From JBDIBB01 sp039812685 (GTDB lineage: Bacteria > Acidobacteriota > Vicinamibacteria > Vicinamibacterales > JAFNAJ01), in contig JBDIBB010000049.1 in assembly GCA_039812685.1 (NCBI GenBank), positions 1 to 28,682 of the forward strand: 28,682 nt of DNA. Reading direction: 5' to 3'. The notes under the pieces were generated by a model. It ran no database searches and had not been told where the DNA came from. It saw only the letters and a list, made by a program, of their open reading frames with translations. This document shows positions 1 to 6,860 of the stretch, one piece after another. The translations under genes and the position numbers were made by a program. Numbering within the stretch: position 1 is the first letter of the stretch; the number at the start of each line of letters is the position of its first letter.

Positions 1-516
1 CTCGCGCGTCGTCGTCAGGTGCTCCTTGTGGTCGCCGTGCTCGACTTCCATCACGTGGACGGGCGCGGCCGCGCGAGCGCCCGCTCCGGCGTTGATCATC
101 GGGAAGAGAATGTGCTCTTCCTTCTCGGCGTGCTCCAGCAACGAGGTCTGGACCGCGCGCAGATGATCGTGCAGGCCGTGCGGACAGGTCGTCTTCTCCC
201 CGTGCACCTGCTCCACCCGGGCCGCCATCGCCACCAGTTCGGGCAGTTCGCGGCGCAGATCATCGTGGTAACGCCCGACGATGAAGTCGATCAGCTCGGG
301 AAGCGGACGCGTCTGCCAGTGCTCGGTGTCGGGCGTCGTGACTTGCGCGTCGGTGATCTCGGCGAGCACCGCGTCGGGATCGAGATCCCTCTCGCGGCAC
401 ACGTCGGCGAGAGGCCGGCGGCCGTTGCAGCAGTAGTCGAGACGGTGACGCTGGAACACCCGGGATGCGGCGGGGTGGGTGACGGCGATTTCGGAAAGCA
501 GGCTCGTGGGGGTCAT
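1..516 (-). CDS. ytfE: Iron-sulfur cluster repair di-iron protein (YtfE/ScdA/RIC), 3' end off window
   Basis: The visible 172 residues begin MTPTSLLSEIAVTHPAASRV and carry the ScdA N-terminal signature RHRLDYCCNG (residues 23-32), followed by a hemerythrin-like domain with the expected spaced His/Glu ligands (RYHDDLR, LLEHAEKEEH, EVEHGDHKEH). Family members are about 220 residues, so roughly 50 C-terminal residues lie beyond base 1. The protein repairs Fe-S clusters damaged by nitric oxide or oxidants in the cytoplasm. The start is supported by AGGAGA a few bases upstream of the ATG at 516. It is divergent from norR, and the 145 bp between them hold a sigma54-like promoter pointing at this gene, so NO-responsive activation by NorR is the likely control. 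Family assignment is firm; regulation is inferred. Confidence 0.93.
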   Translation of the reverse strand, partial: MTPTSLLSEIAVTHPAASRVFQRHRLDYCCNGRRPLADVCRERDLDPDAVLAEITDAQVTTPDTEHWQTRPLPELIDFIVGRYHDDLRRELPELVAMAARVEQVHGEKTTCPHGLHDHLRAVQTSLLEHAEKEEHILFPMINAGAGARAAAPVHVMEVEHGDHKEHLTTTRE

Positions 517-563
517 CGGTTCTCCTGGGCCCGCTCGCGTTGGAGCGGATACCCTGCCTTCCG

Positions 564-580
564 ATCAGGGTGCGTGCCAA
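564..580 (-). promoter_or_regulatory. Candidate sigma54 promoter for ytfE
   Basis: On the minus strand the sequence reads TTGGCACGCACCCTGAT. The -24 element TTGGCAC matches the sigma54 consensus. Ten bases after the GG (577-578) comes GA instead of GC, so the -12 element has one mismatch at a key base. It lies about 50 bp upstream of the ytfE ATG, and the adjacent divergent gene is a sigma54 activator, which supports the call. Confidence 0.6.
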
Positions 581-619
581 CCCGAAGATCCGCTGGAATC
601 GGCGCACGGACCACGGTGT

Positions 620-632
620 TGTCAAGTCGACA
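620..632. promoter_or_regulatory. Candidate NorR operator
   Basis: TGTCAAGTCGACA is a perfect TGTC-N5-GACA inverted repeat that contains the GT-N7-AC core described for NorR enhancer sites. It lies about 40 bp upstream of the -24 element of the ytfE promoter and about 30 bp upstream of norR. I see only one such box, whereas E. coli has three at norVW. Confidence 0.5.
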
Positions 633-661
633 GCGGCCAGCCCGTTGTGATTCGATCGACG

Positions 662-2251
662 ATGTTGCCGATGACACAACACTGTCCCCATACGCTGGAA
701 GCGCTTTTCGACATCGCCCGTGATCTCACGGCGGCGATTGCCGCCGGGAATCGGTACGCCCGTCTGCTGGCGGCCGTCCGGCGGGCGATTCCCGCTGATG
801 CCGTCTGCCTGCTGCGCCTCGAAGGCGATGACCTGGTGCCGGTGGCCGGGCATGGGCTGACCCCCGAAGCGCTCGCGCGGCGCTACCCCCGCGCGGAGCA
901 CCGGCGGTTCGACGTGATTCTCGCCTCGTCTGCACCGGTCCGCTTTCCTCCGGACAGCGACCTGCCCGACCCGTTCGACGGCTACCTCGAAGGCGATGCC
1001 CATGCCCTCGACCGCATCCATGCGTGCCTGGGGTGCGCGCTCACCGACGGCGGCGAGGTCATCGGCGCGCTGACGGCCGATGCGCTGGACGCGCACGCCT
1101 TCGACGGCTTCGACCAGCAGGTGATCGCGACGCTGGGCGCGCTGGCGGGGGCGGCGATGCGTACGACGGCGCTCGTCGATGTGCTGGAGCAGCGCGCCGA
1201 CCGGCACGGCCGCGTCGCGCGCGAACTGGTGCGGAGCGCGGCGAGTGCCGGAGGGGGCGAAATCCTGGGCGGAGGCGGGGCGGTCACGCGACTGCGGCAG
1301 GACATCGCGCTGGTTGCGCAGTCGGACTTCACCGTGCTCATCACCGGCGAGACCGGCGTCGGCAAGGAACTGGTGATGCACCACGTGCACGAGGTGTCGC
1401 GCCGTGCCGAGGAGCCGCTGGTGCAGGTCAACTGCGCCGCGCTGCCGGTGTCGATTGCCGAGAGCGAGCTCTTCGGTCACGTGGCGGGGGCCTTCACCGG
1501 CGCCGCGCGCGATCGTGCCGGCAAGTTCGAGATCGCCGACGGCGGGACGCTCTTCCTCGACGAGGTGGGCGAACTGCCGCTGGAACTGCAGCCGAAGCTG
1601 CTGCGCGCGCTGCAACAGGGTGAGATCCAGCGCGTTGGCAGCGATCGCACGCATCGCGTCGACGTACGTGTGATCGCCGCGACCAACCGCGATCTCGCCG
1701 CCGAGGTCGAGGCCGGCCGGTTCCGCGCCGACCTCTACCATCGGCTGGCCGTGTTCCCCCTGCACGTGCCCCCGCTGCGGGATCGGCGTGAGGACATCCC
1801 GGCGCTGGCCGCGCACTTCATCGACATCAACCGGCGGCGGCTCGGGCTCGGCCCGGTCCGGTTGAGCGACGACGCGCGGGCGCGGCTCGTGACGGCCGAG
1901 TGGCCGGGCAACATCCGCGAACTCGAGAACGTGATCGGCCGCGCCGTGCTGCGCGCGTCCTCCGGCCACGATCGCCAGGCCAGCCTCGTGGTGGGCGTCG
2001 AGCACCTGGATCTGGCAGGGGTTCCGGCAGCACCGCCGCCGGTTCCCGTGCCGGAGCCCCCGCCACTTCAGGCCGGGAGCGACAACGGCGCGCGGAAGCC
2101 GTTGCGCGAGCGCGTCGACGACTTCCAGCGTGCAACCATCCTGGCCGCGGTACGGCGGCACGGCGAGAACTGGGCCGCGGCCGCGCGCGAACTGGGGTTG
2201 CACCGCAGCAACCTGCATCACCTGGCGAGGCGCCTCGGCCTGCGCGGCTGA
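662..2251 (+). CDS. norR: Nitric-oxide-sensing sigma54 activator NorR
   Basis: This 529-residue protein follows E. coli NorR (504 residues) along its whole length. The N-terminal GAF domain (about 15-185) keeps the DSDLPDPFDG stretch, the HACLG cysteine (C122) and an aspartate 18 residues later (D140), matching the D99/C113/D131 non-haem iron ligands of E. coli NorR. The AAA+ domain (about 215-450) has GETGVGKE, the sigma54-contacting GAFTGA loop and GGTLFLDEVGEL, and a Fis-type helix-turn-helix ends the protein. It senses NO through the mononuclear iron and activates sigma54 RNA polymerase. The start is ATG 662 or 671; neither has a clear Shine-Dalgarno, and longer in-frame starts reach back into the divergent gene. 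No NO reductase gene is in view, so ytfE is the obvious target. Confidence 0.93.
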   Translation: MLPMTQHCPHTLEALFDIARDLTAAIAAGNRYARLLAAVRRAIPADAVCLLRLEGDDLVPVAGHGLTPEALARRYPRAEHRRFDVILASSAPVRFPPDSDLPDPFDGYLEGDAHALDRIHACLGCALTDGGEVIGALTADALDAHAFDGFDQQVIATLGALAGAAMRTTALVDVLEQRADRHGRVARELVRSAASAGGGEILGGGGAVTRLRQDIALVAQSDFTVLITGETGVGKELVMHHVHEVSRRAEEPLVQVNCAALPVSIAESELFGHVAGAFTGAARDRAGKFEIADGGTLFLDEVGELPLELQPKLLRALQQGEIQRVGSDRTHRVDVRVIAATNRDLAAEVEAGRFRADLYHRLAVFPLHVPPLRDRREDIPALAAHFIDINRRRLGLGPVRLSDDARARLVTAEWPGNIRELENVIGRAVLRASSGHDRQASLVVGVEHLDLAGVPAAPPPVPVPEPPPLQAGSDNGARKPLRERVDDFQRATILAAVRRHGENWAAAARELGLHRSNLHHLARRLGLRG

Positions 2252-2365
2252 GGGGCACCGAGGCCGGATCCAGCCAGCCTGGCGCATCGTGTATCGTGTG
2301 CCGGTCCGGCGCGCCATGACGTCGGCCCCACGGCCGATCCGCCGCCGGCAACCGGGAGGCAGCTC

Positions 2366-2854
2366 ATGACCGTTGGTTCTCGCTGGCTGGCGCCGCCGAT
2401 GCGCTCCCGCGGCGCCCTGGCCGCGGTCCTCGTGATGGCCGCGGTCCGGCTGCTGATGGCCCAGCAGACTCCGCCGGCGACGCCCGTGGGGGAGTGGCGG
2501 CAGTTCGACGATCGCAAGGGCGACCTGCGCTCCATCGTCCGGATCGAGGTGACCGACGGCGAGCTGCATGGCACCATCCTGAGGACCATCCAGCGGCCCG
2601 GCGAGCCGCCGGACCCCGTTTGCGACAAGTGCCCCGGGGAGTTCAGGGACCGGCCGGTCGAGGGGCTGCGCTTCCTGTGGGGGCTCAGCGGCAACGGGCG
2701 ATCGTGGGATGGCGGCCGGATTCTCGATCCGGAGGACGGCAAGATCTATCGCGTGAAGCTGAGGTTGTCGGAGGACGGCCGGACCCTCGAAGTTCGCGGC
2801 TATCTCGGGGTTTCGCTCTTCGGGAGATCTCAGCACTGGAAGCGGGCGGAGTGA
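2366..2854 (+). CDS. DUF2147 exported protein
   Basis: This 162-residue protein has an N-terminal signal sequence (hydrophobic about 16-31, likely cleavage near LMA-QQ) followed by one DUF2147 domain. Diagnostic stretches are GEWRQFDDRKGDLRS, CDKCPGEF, GRSWDGGRILDPEDGK and the C-terminal RGYLGVSLFGRSQHWKR. The family is small, exported and beta-rich, with no established activity. The CxxC in CDKC is typical of the family and could form a disulfide or bind metal. GGGAGG seven bases ahead of the ATG supports the start. It stands alone, 114 bp after norR and in the same direction, with no sign of coupling. The domain assignment is secure and the function is unknown. Confidence 0.85.
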   Translation: MTVGSRWLAPPMRSRGALAAVLVMAAVRLLMAQQTPPATPVGEWRQFDDRKGDLRSIVRIEVTDGELHGTILRTIQRPGEPPDPVCDKCPGEFRDRPVEGLRFLWGLSGNGRSWDGGRILDPEDGKIYRVKLRLSEDGRTLEVRGYLGVSLFGRSQHWKRAE

Positions 2855-2948
2855 GGACCGCTGTCTCGGGCGCGCCGGGAACCGGCGGCGGCATCGCCCG
2901 GGCCGGCATCCCCGCCGTCGACGCGTGCCGAACGGCACCGGTGTGTGT

Positions 2949-3677
2949 ATGATGCGCGCCGTGGCCGACGCGCCCTGCCCGAACTGCCGTCACGCGCTCG
3001 AGTCGCTGTCGATCGCGGGCCTCTACCGGCCGCTCACCATCGATCTCTGTGCGGCCTGCCAGGGGTTCTGGTTCGACGAGAACGAGAGCCTCCAGCTCTC
3101 GCCCGAGGGAACGCTCGCGCTGTTCCGGCTCGTCCACGAGCGCCACGCCAGCCGTCGCCATCCGCTGGCCGATCGCCTGGAGTGCCCCCGCTGCGGCCTG
3201 CGGCTGTCGCTGGTCGTCGATCAGCAGCGCGACACGAAGTTCCAGTACTACCGCTGCGCCCGCGGCCACGGGCGCTTCATCACGTTCTTCCACTTCCTCC
3301 GCTCGCGCAACTTCGTGCGCAACCTGAGCTCGCGGGAGCTGGTCGATCTTCGCGCGCACATCGCCCAGGTGAACTGCTCGAACTGCGGCGCCCCGGTGAA
3401 CCTCGACGGGCACCCGGCCTGCCAGTACTGCCGCGCGCCGGTGTCGATGCTCGATCCCGCGCAGGTCGAGAAGATGCTGGCGCAGCTGCAGGTCCAGGCC
3501 GAACGGCGGCAGCACGCGGATCCCGCCCTGCCGCTGACGCTGGCCATGGAGCGGATCCAGGGCGAGCGGGTGTTCGCGGGCCTTCCGCGCCCGCGGCCCG
3601 GGGTCGCCTCGGAGGTCGGCGACATCGTGGTGCACGGCCTCGACCTGCTGGCCGACTGGTTCATCGACGGGCTGTGA
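2949..3677 (+). CDS. Triple zinc-ribbon protein (zf-TFIIB type)
   Basis: The protein (about 242 residues from the first ATG of the ATGATG pair) is built around three pairs of metal-binding motifs. The N-terminal CPNC...CAACQGFWFDENE is the zf-TFIIB signature, followed by CPRCGLRL with a C-x3-H near 80-105, and CSNCGAPV...CQYC near 140-160. The last 70 residues are helical and end in a hydrophobic stretch, DIVVHGLDLLADWFIDGL. No signal peptide is seen, so it is probably cytoplasmic. There is no clear Shine-Dalgarno, so the start is uncertain between 2949 and 2952. The glycogen synthase gene begins 39 bp downstream and may be co-transcribed. No function can be assigned; nucleic-acid or protein binding through zinc ribbons is the general expectation. 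Confidence 0.8.
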   Translation: MMRAVADAPCPNCRHALESLSIAGLYRPLTIDLCAACQGFWFDENESLQLSPEGTLALFRLVHERHASRRHPLADRLECPRCGLRLSLVVDQQRDTKFQYYRCARGHGRFITFFHFLRSRNFVRNLSSRELVDLRAHIAQVNCSNCGAPVNLDGHPACQYCRAPVSMLDPAQVEKMLAQLQVQAERRQHADPALPLTLAMERIQGERVFAGLPRPRPGVASEVGDIVVHGLDLLADWFIDGL

Positions 3678-3716
3678 CGCCGTGTCCGTTCGCCCGTCCG
3701 CAACGCGTTGCCTGCC

Positions 3717-4943
3717 ATGAGAATCGGCATCCTCACCAACGAGTACCCGCCGCACGTCTACGGCGGCGCCGGGGTCCACGTCGAGTACCTCACCCGGGAG
3801 CTCGCCGCGCTCGACGGCGGTCGTCACCAGGTGCACGTGCGCTGTTTCGGCGATCAGCAGGTGGAGGCGCCCTCGCTTCACGTGCGGGGTGTCCTGCCGC
3901 CGGCCGAGATCGCCGCGCGCGACCCGCGCCACGTGAAGTTCTTCGCGACGATGCTGCAGGACCTGGTGATGAGCGGGGCGCTGGCCGACGTGGACGTGGT
4001 GCACTGCCACACCTGGTACACGCACCTCGCCGGCTGCCTGGTGAAGCAGCTGCAGGGTGTGCCGCTCGTCCTCACGACGCACTCGCTGGAGCCGCACCGG
4101 CCCTGGAAGGTGGAGCAACTGGGGACGGCCTATCACGCCTCGAGCTGGATCGAGCGCACCGCTTACCAGAACGCCGACGGCGTGGTCGCCGTCTCGCGCG
4201 CGATGCGCGACGACGTCCGATCGCTCTATGGCGTGCCGGCGGAGCGCGTGCGGGTCATCCACAACGGGATCGACCTGCGGCAGTACCGGCCGCGCCTCGA
4301 TCCCGCCGTGCTGGCGGCGCACGGCATCGACGCCACCGCGCCGTTCGTGCTCTTCGTGGGGCGCATCACGCGCCAGAAGGGCATCGTCCACCTGGTCAAC
4401 GCCGTCGCGCACCTCCGGAGCGAGGCGACGGTGGTGCTGTGCGCCGGCGCGCCGGACACGCCCGAGATCGCGCGCGAGATGCAGGAAGCCGTGGCGAGCG
4501 CCCGCCAGCGCCGCCGCGCGCCCATCGTGTGGATCGAGCAGATGCTGCCGCGCGATCAGGTGATCGCGCTCTACACGCACGCGGCGGTGTTCGTCTGCCC
4601 GTCGGTCTACGAGCCGTTCGGCATCATCAACCTCGAGGCGATGGCGTGCGAGACGCCGGTCGTCGCCTCGCGCGTCGGCGGCATCCCCGAGGTGGTCGAG
4701 GACGGGGAGACGGGGCTGCTGGTGCCGATCGAGCCCGTGAGCGCTACCGATGTCGAGCCGCGGGATCCCGGGCGCTTCTCGCGCGACCTGGCGGCGGCCA
4801 TCGACGCGCTGCTGGCCGACCCCGGGCGCCGTGCCGAGATGGCGCGCCGTGCCCGCGCGCGGGTCGAAGAGCACTTCAGCTGGGACGCGATCGCGCGCCA
4901 GACGCTGGCCTTCTACCAGTCGCTGGCCACGCCGGGGCGGTGA
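3717..4943 (+). CDS. glgA: Glycogen synthase, corynebacterial GT4 type (GlgA/GlgM-like)
   Basis: The 408-residue GT-B glycosyltransferase opens with MRIGILTNEYPPHVYGGAGV, the hallmark of the actinobacterial-type glycogen synthase or maltose-1-phosphate synthase. Further motifs are HCHTWYT (about 99-105), NGIDLRQYRP, VGRITRQKGI and the nucleotide-sugar site EPFGIINLEAMACETPVVAS, containing the retaining E-x7-E signature. These enzymes use ADP-glucose to extend alpha-1,4-glucan or to make maltose-1-phosphate. This GT4 family is distinct from the classic E. coli GT5 GlgA. ATG 3717 is preferred over an upstream TTG at 3708. No glgB, glgC or glgE is in the window, so the choice between glycogen elongation and maltose-1-phosphate synthesis cannot be settled here. 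Confidence 0.88.
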   Translation: MRIGILTNEYPPHVYGGAGVHVEYLTRELAALDGGRHQVHVRCFGDQQVEAPSLHVRGVLPPAEIAARDPRHVKFFATMLQDLVMSGALADVDVVHCHTWYTHLAGCLVKQLQGVPLVLTTHSLEPHRPWKVEQLGTAYHASSWIERTAYQNADGVVAVSRAMRDDVRSLYGVPAERVRVIHNGIDLRQYRPRLDPAVLAAHGIDATAPFVLFVGRITRQKGIVHLVNAVAHLRSEATVVLCAGAPDTPEIAREMQEAVASARQRRRAPIVWIEQMLPRDQVIALYTHAAVFVCPSVYEPFGIINLEAMACETPVVASRVGGIPEVVEDGETGLLVPIEPVSATDVEPRDPGRFSRDLAAAIDALLADPGRRAEMARRARARVEEHFSWDAIARQTLAFYQSLATPGR

Positions 4944-4947
4944 GGGG

Positions 4948-4968
4948 CCCGGGACATGGCGTCCCGGG
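4948..4968. terminator. Hairpin between convergent genes
   Basis: A perfect 8-bp stem (CCCGGGAC/GTCCCGGG) with a 5-base loop lies between the stop codons of the glycogen synthase and radical-SAM genes. There is no T-tract on either side. The position suggests a bidirectional terminator. Confidence 0.5.
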
Positions 4969-4986
4969 GGCGGCGTTGCCGGGCCC

Positions 4987-6234
4987 TCAGGCCGGCTGCG
5001 GGCGGCTGGCCGCCTCGATCCGTCGCCAGCGCCGCTCCAGCACGAACCGTGCGCCGGCGGCAATCGCCTTCAGCTTCAGGCTGGTGAGCGGATAGCGGCG
5101 GTTCGACAGCCACCGCGCTTCCTCGGGCAGCAGGACCAGGCTCACGTGGATGTCGGGCGCGCAGCCGATCGGCAGCCCTTGCTCCATGCACGCCTCGTAG
5201 AGGCGCGCGAACACCGGCACGATGTCCTCGGTCCGTGGCGGCGGCATGCTGGCGTAGTCGGTGCCGACCAGCGGGCGGAAGACGCACACGGTCGGGATGG
5301 CGCCAACCGAGGTGATCCACTCCACCGCGCGAATCGACGACTCGGGCGGCTCGAGGCCCACGATGATCTCGCCGTTGGTCACCCACGGTTCGCTGCGCGG
5401 GCCCTTCGCGCCGAGCGCGGCGCAGTAGCGGATGGCCTCGAGGTAGCGTTCCAGACCGTACTCCCTGTGCTTGCCGGGGCACACATCCCGGAAGATCGCG
5501 GGATCGAAGATCTCGAAGCAGAACGACACGCGGTTCACGCCCATGGCGCGCAGCGCGTCGTAGCGCCGCAGGTCGTGGTGGGGCGGCGTCTGGACGCCGA
5601 CCAGCAGGCCGAGCTCGCGCTTGATGCGGCGCACGAACGGTTCGACGATGTCGAGGTACGTGTCGCCGGCGTAGTGTCCGGTGTTGAAGTCGACGTAGGT
5701 GATGCCCGACTCACGGCGCGCGACGCGCACCACCTCCATCACCTCGTCCACCGACTTCTCGTCGGCGTCGTCGAAGCCCAGGTTCAGGCCTACCGAGCAG
5801 AACTTGCAATTCGAGCGCGACGGCTTCTCGGTCCAGTATTCGCACACCTTGGCGGGGTAGACGCCCAGGTAGGTGCCCTGCAGCGTCCCGATGCGCGTCA
5901 TGTTCCGGCCGGTGGCGGTCTGACGGTCGTACCAGGTGGGGCGGGGCGACAACTGCACGCTCGCCACGCGTTCGCCATCGCGCGTGATCCAGTAGGCGCC
6001 CTGCTCGCGCCGCAGCAGGTAGGGCGATTCCTGGGCGAAGCGCTCGGAGACCGGGACGTTCGTCCAGAGGCCGCCGGGCAGGATCACTTCCAGGCCGCTG
6101 CCCAGTCCGGCCCGCGTGCGGAGGACCTTGCGGCCGCCGTCTTCCTCGACGAGGCATGAGTCGTCGAGCCGCATGCCTTTGCAGTAGAGATCGAGTTTCA
6201 GCAGGGCGGGGTTGCGGGCGACATCGGCGATCAT
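4987..6234 (-). CDS. Radical SAM protein with C-x11-C-x2-C motif
   Basis: From ATG 6234 the protein has 415 residues. An N-terminal domain of about 120 residues that I do not recognise (rich in beta-like stretches, e.g. GLGSGLEVILPGGLWTNVP) precedes a radical-SAM core. The presumed 4Fe-4S cysteines are C131, C143 and C146 in CEYWTEKPSRSNCKFC, giving C-x11-C-x2-C rather than the usual C-x3-C-x2-C. Downstream are a TIM-barrel-like pattern, GEIIVGLEPPESS and the His/Asp-rich segments VQTPPHHD and GCAPDIHVS. It probably cleaves S-adenosylmethionine to a 5'-deoxyadenosyl radical in the cytoplasm; the substrate is unknown. It is a single gene, convergent with the glycogen synthase, with a promoter-like sequence just upstream. 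Longer starts to 6321 run through GC-rich sequence without family-like features. Confidence 0.82.
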   Translation of the reverse strand: MIADVARNPALLKLDLYCKGMRLDDSCLVEEDGGRKVLRTRAGLGSGLEVILPGGLWTNVPVSERFAQESPYLLRREQGAYWITRDGERVASVQLSPRPTWYDRQTATGRNMTRIGTLQGTYLGVYPAKVCEYWTEKPSRSNCKFCSVGLNLGFDDADEKSVDEVMEVVRVARRESGITYVDFNTGHYAGDTYLDIVEPFVRRIKRELGLLVGVQTPPHHDLRRYDALRAMGVNRVSFCFEIFDPAIFRDVCPGKHREYGLERYLEAIRYCAALGAKGPRSEPWVTNGEIIVGLEPPESSIRAVEWITSVGAIPTVCVFRPLVGTDYASMPPPRTEDIVPVFARLYEACMEQGLPIGCAPDIHVSLVLLPEEARWLSNRRYPLTSLKLKAIAAGARFVLERRWRRIEAASRPQPA

Positions 6235-6244
6235 GCCACCCGGG

Positions 6245-6273
6245 AGCGTATCGGACCGGCCCCGGGGTTTCAA
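6245..6273 (-). promoter_or_regulatory. Candidate promoter of the radical-SAM gene
   Basis: On the minus strand TTGAAA (6268-6273), a 17-base spacer and TACGCT (6245-6250) end ten bases before the ATG at 6234, which predicts a very short 5' leader. The -10 element matches the consensus weakly (3 of 6). Confidence 0.35.
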
Positions 6274-6413
6274 CTGTCGTCCGGCGCGGTCTCCGGATGC
6301 GTTCTGTCGGTCTGGCGGCACCGGCGGGCCGGAGCGCGGTTGGGGCCCCCCGGCCGCCCGTCCAGCTCGGCCATGGGGCGAGGGGGGGCCCGGTGTGGTG
6401 CGGCAGGCCGGGT

Positions 6414-6442
6414 TTGCGCCACCCGGGGCATCGCACTAGAAT
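6414..6442 (+). promoter_or_regulatory. Candidate sigma70 promoter of the double-CxxC gene
   Basis: TTGCGC (6414-6419), a 17-base spacer and TAGAAT (6437-6442, 5 of 6) make a housekeeping-type promoter. Transcription would start near 6449, leaving a leader of about 128 bases before the ATG at 6577. Confidence 0.55.
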
Positions 6443-6448
6443 TGCGGG

Positions 6449-6576
6449 GTCGGGCAGCCTTCGCCCGGCGGAGGGTAGTTCGTGAACCCGTAGTCAACGC
6501 GACCCTGCCGGCAGGGTGCCGTCCAGTGACCCCGGGGTTTCGGGGACGCGGCCTCGCCGGTTCGCAGGGAGGCGCC
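6449..6576 (+). promoter_or_regulatory. Long structured 5' leader
   Basis: Successive short stems can be drawn: CGGGC 6451-6455 with GCCCG 6463-6467; GGGT 6473-6476 with ACCC 6486-6489 around GTTC/GAAC; a perfect 16-base palindrome at 6502-6517 (ACCCTGCCGGCAGGGT); CCCCG 6530-6534 with CGGGG 6541-6545; and GCCTC 6551-6555 with GAGGC 6569-6573. The last stem covers the Shine-Dalgarno (GGGAGG) of the downstream gene. With 6235-6413 this makes the 342-bp gene-free stretch 6235-6576; outside the two promoters and this leader I see nothing in it. I do not recognise a known riboswitch class. Confidence 0.4.
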
Positions 6577-6816
6577 ATGAAGCGTGCGCGCAACGAAGCC
6601 AGGCGCATGTGCGTGGAGTGCAGGACCCGGCCCGCACGATACCGCTATCGCGGTCACGTCAGGCGCGACCGCAGCCACGTGCTCTGTTTCCAGTGCTATC
6701 GGGCAGTCCGTGATTCGCAACGCCTGGCCCAGCCCAGGACGTTCCCCATCCGGGGCCTCTCGGGATCGGCCAGCGAGGCGATTCCGGCCGATCGCACCGG
6801 CACCGGCGGCGATTGA
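6577..6816 (+). CDS. Small basic double-CxxC (zinc-finger-like) protein
   Basis: This 79-residue protein has C12-x2-C15 (MCVECRTRPARY) and C37-x2-C40 (LCFQCYR) flanking a very basic segment, RYRYRGHVRRDRSH. That arrangement fits a single four-cysteine zinc site. The tail after residue 50 is low-complexity and polar. GGGAGG close upstream of the ATG gives a convincing start and the gene ends in a strong hairpin. Positive charge plus a zinc site suggests nucleic-acid or ribosome binding, but that is inference. It is monocistronic, flanked by its own promoter and terminator, and has an unusually long structured leader. I believe it is a real conserved hypothetical because the coding frame, Shine-Dalgarno and hairpin agree. 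Confidence 0.75.
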   Translation: MKRARNEARRMCVECRTRPARYRYRGHVRRDRSHVLCFQCYRAVRDSQRLAQPRTFPIRGLSGSASEAIPADRTGTGGD

Positions 6817-6820
6817 TCAT

Positions 6821-6852
6821 CGGGCCCGGCAACCGCTCAGTTGCCGGGCCCG
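6821..6852. terminator. Strong hairpin between convergent genes
   Basis: A perfect 13-bp stem (CGGGCCCGGCAAC at 6821-6833 with its complement at 6840-6852) closes a 6-base loop, between the stop codons of the double-CxxC gene and pepT. There is no T-run beyond a T-rich TGGTGTCTT on the plus side. It probably serves both genes. Confidence 0.8.
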
Positions 6853-6860
6853 TGGTGTCT

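Noticed and set aside
260..2938. Very long open frame on the minus strand opposite norR and DUF2147
   Set aside because: GC-rich shadow: composition is Arg/Pro-biased with no family motifs, while the plus strand encodes a full-length NorR.
2685..5063. Long minus-strand open frame opposite the zinc-ribbon and glycogen synthase genes
   Set aside because: No recognisable motif; it covers two plus-strand genes with clear families, so it is a shadow of their codon bias.
6449..6576. Known riboswitch, SRP RNA or 6S RNA upstream of the double-CxxC gene
   Set aside because: I could not find the conserved core sequences of cobalamin, TPP, c-di-GMP, SRP or 6S RNAs; kept only as an unclassified structured leader.
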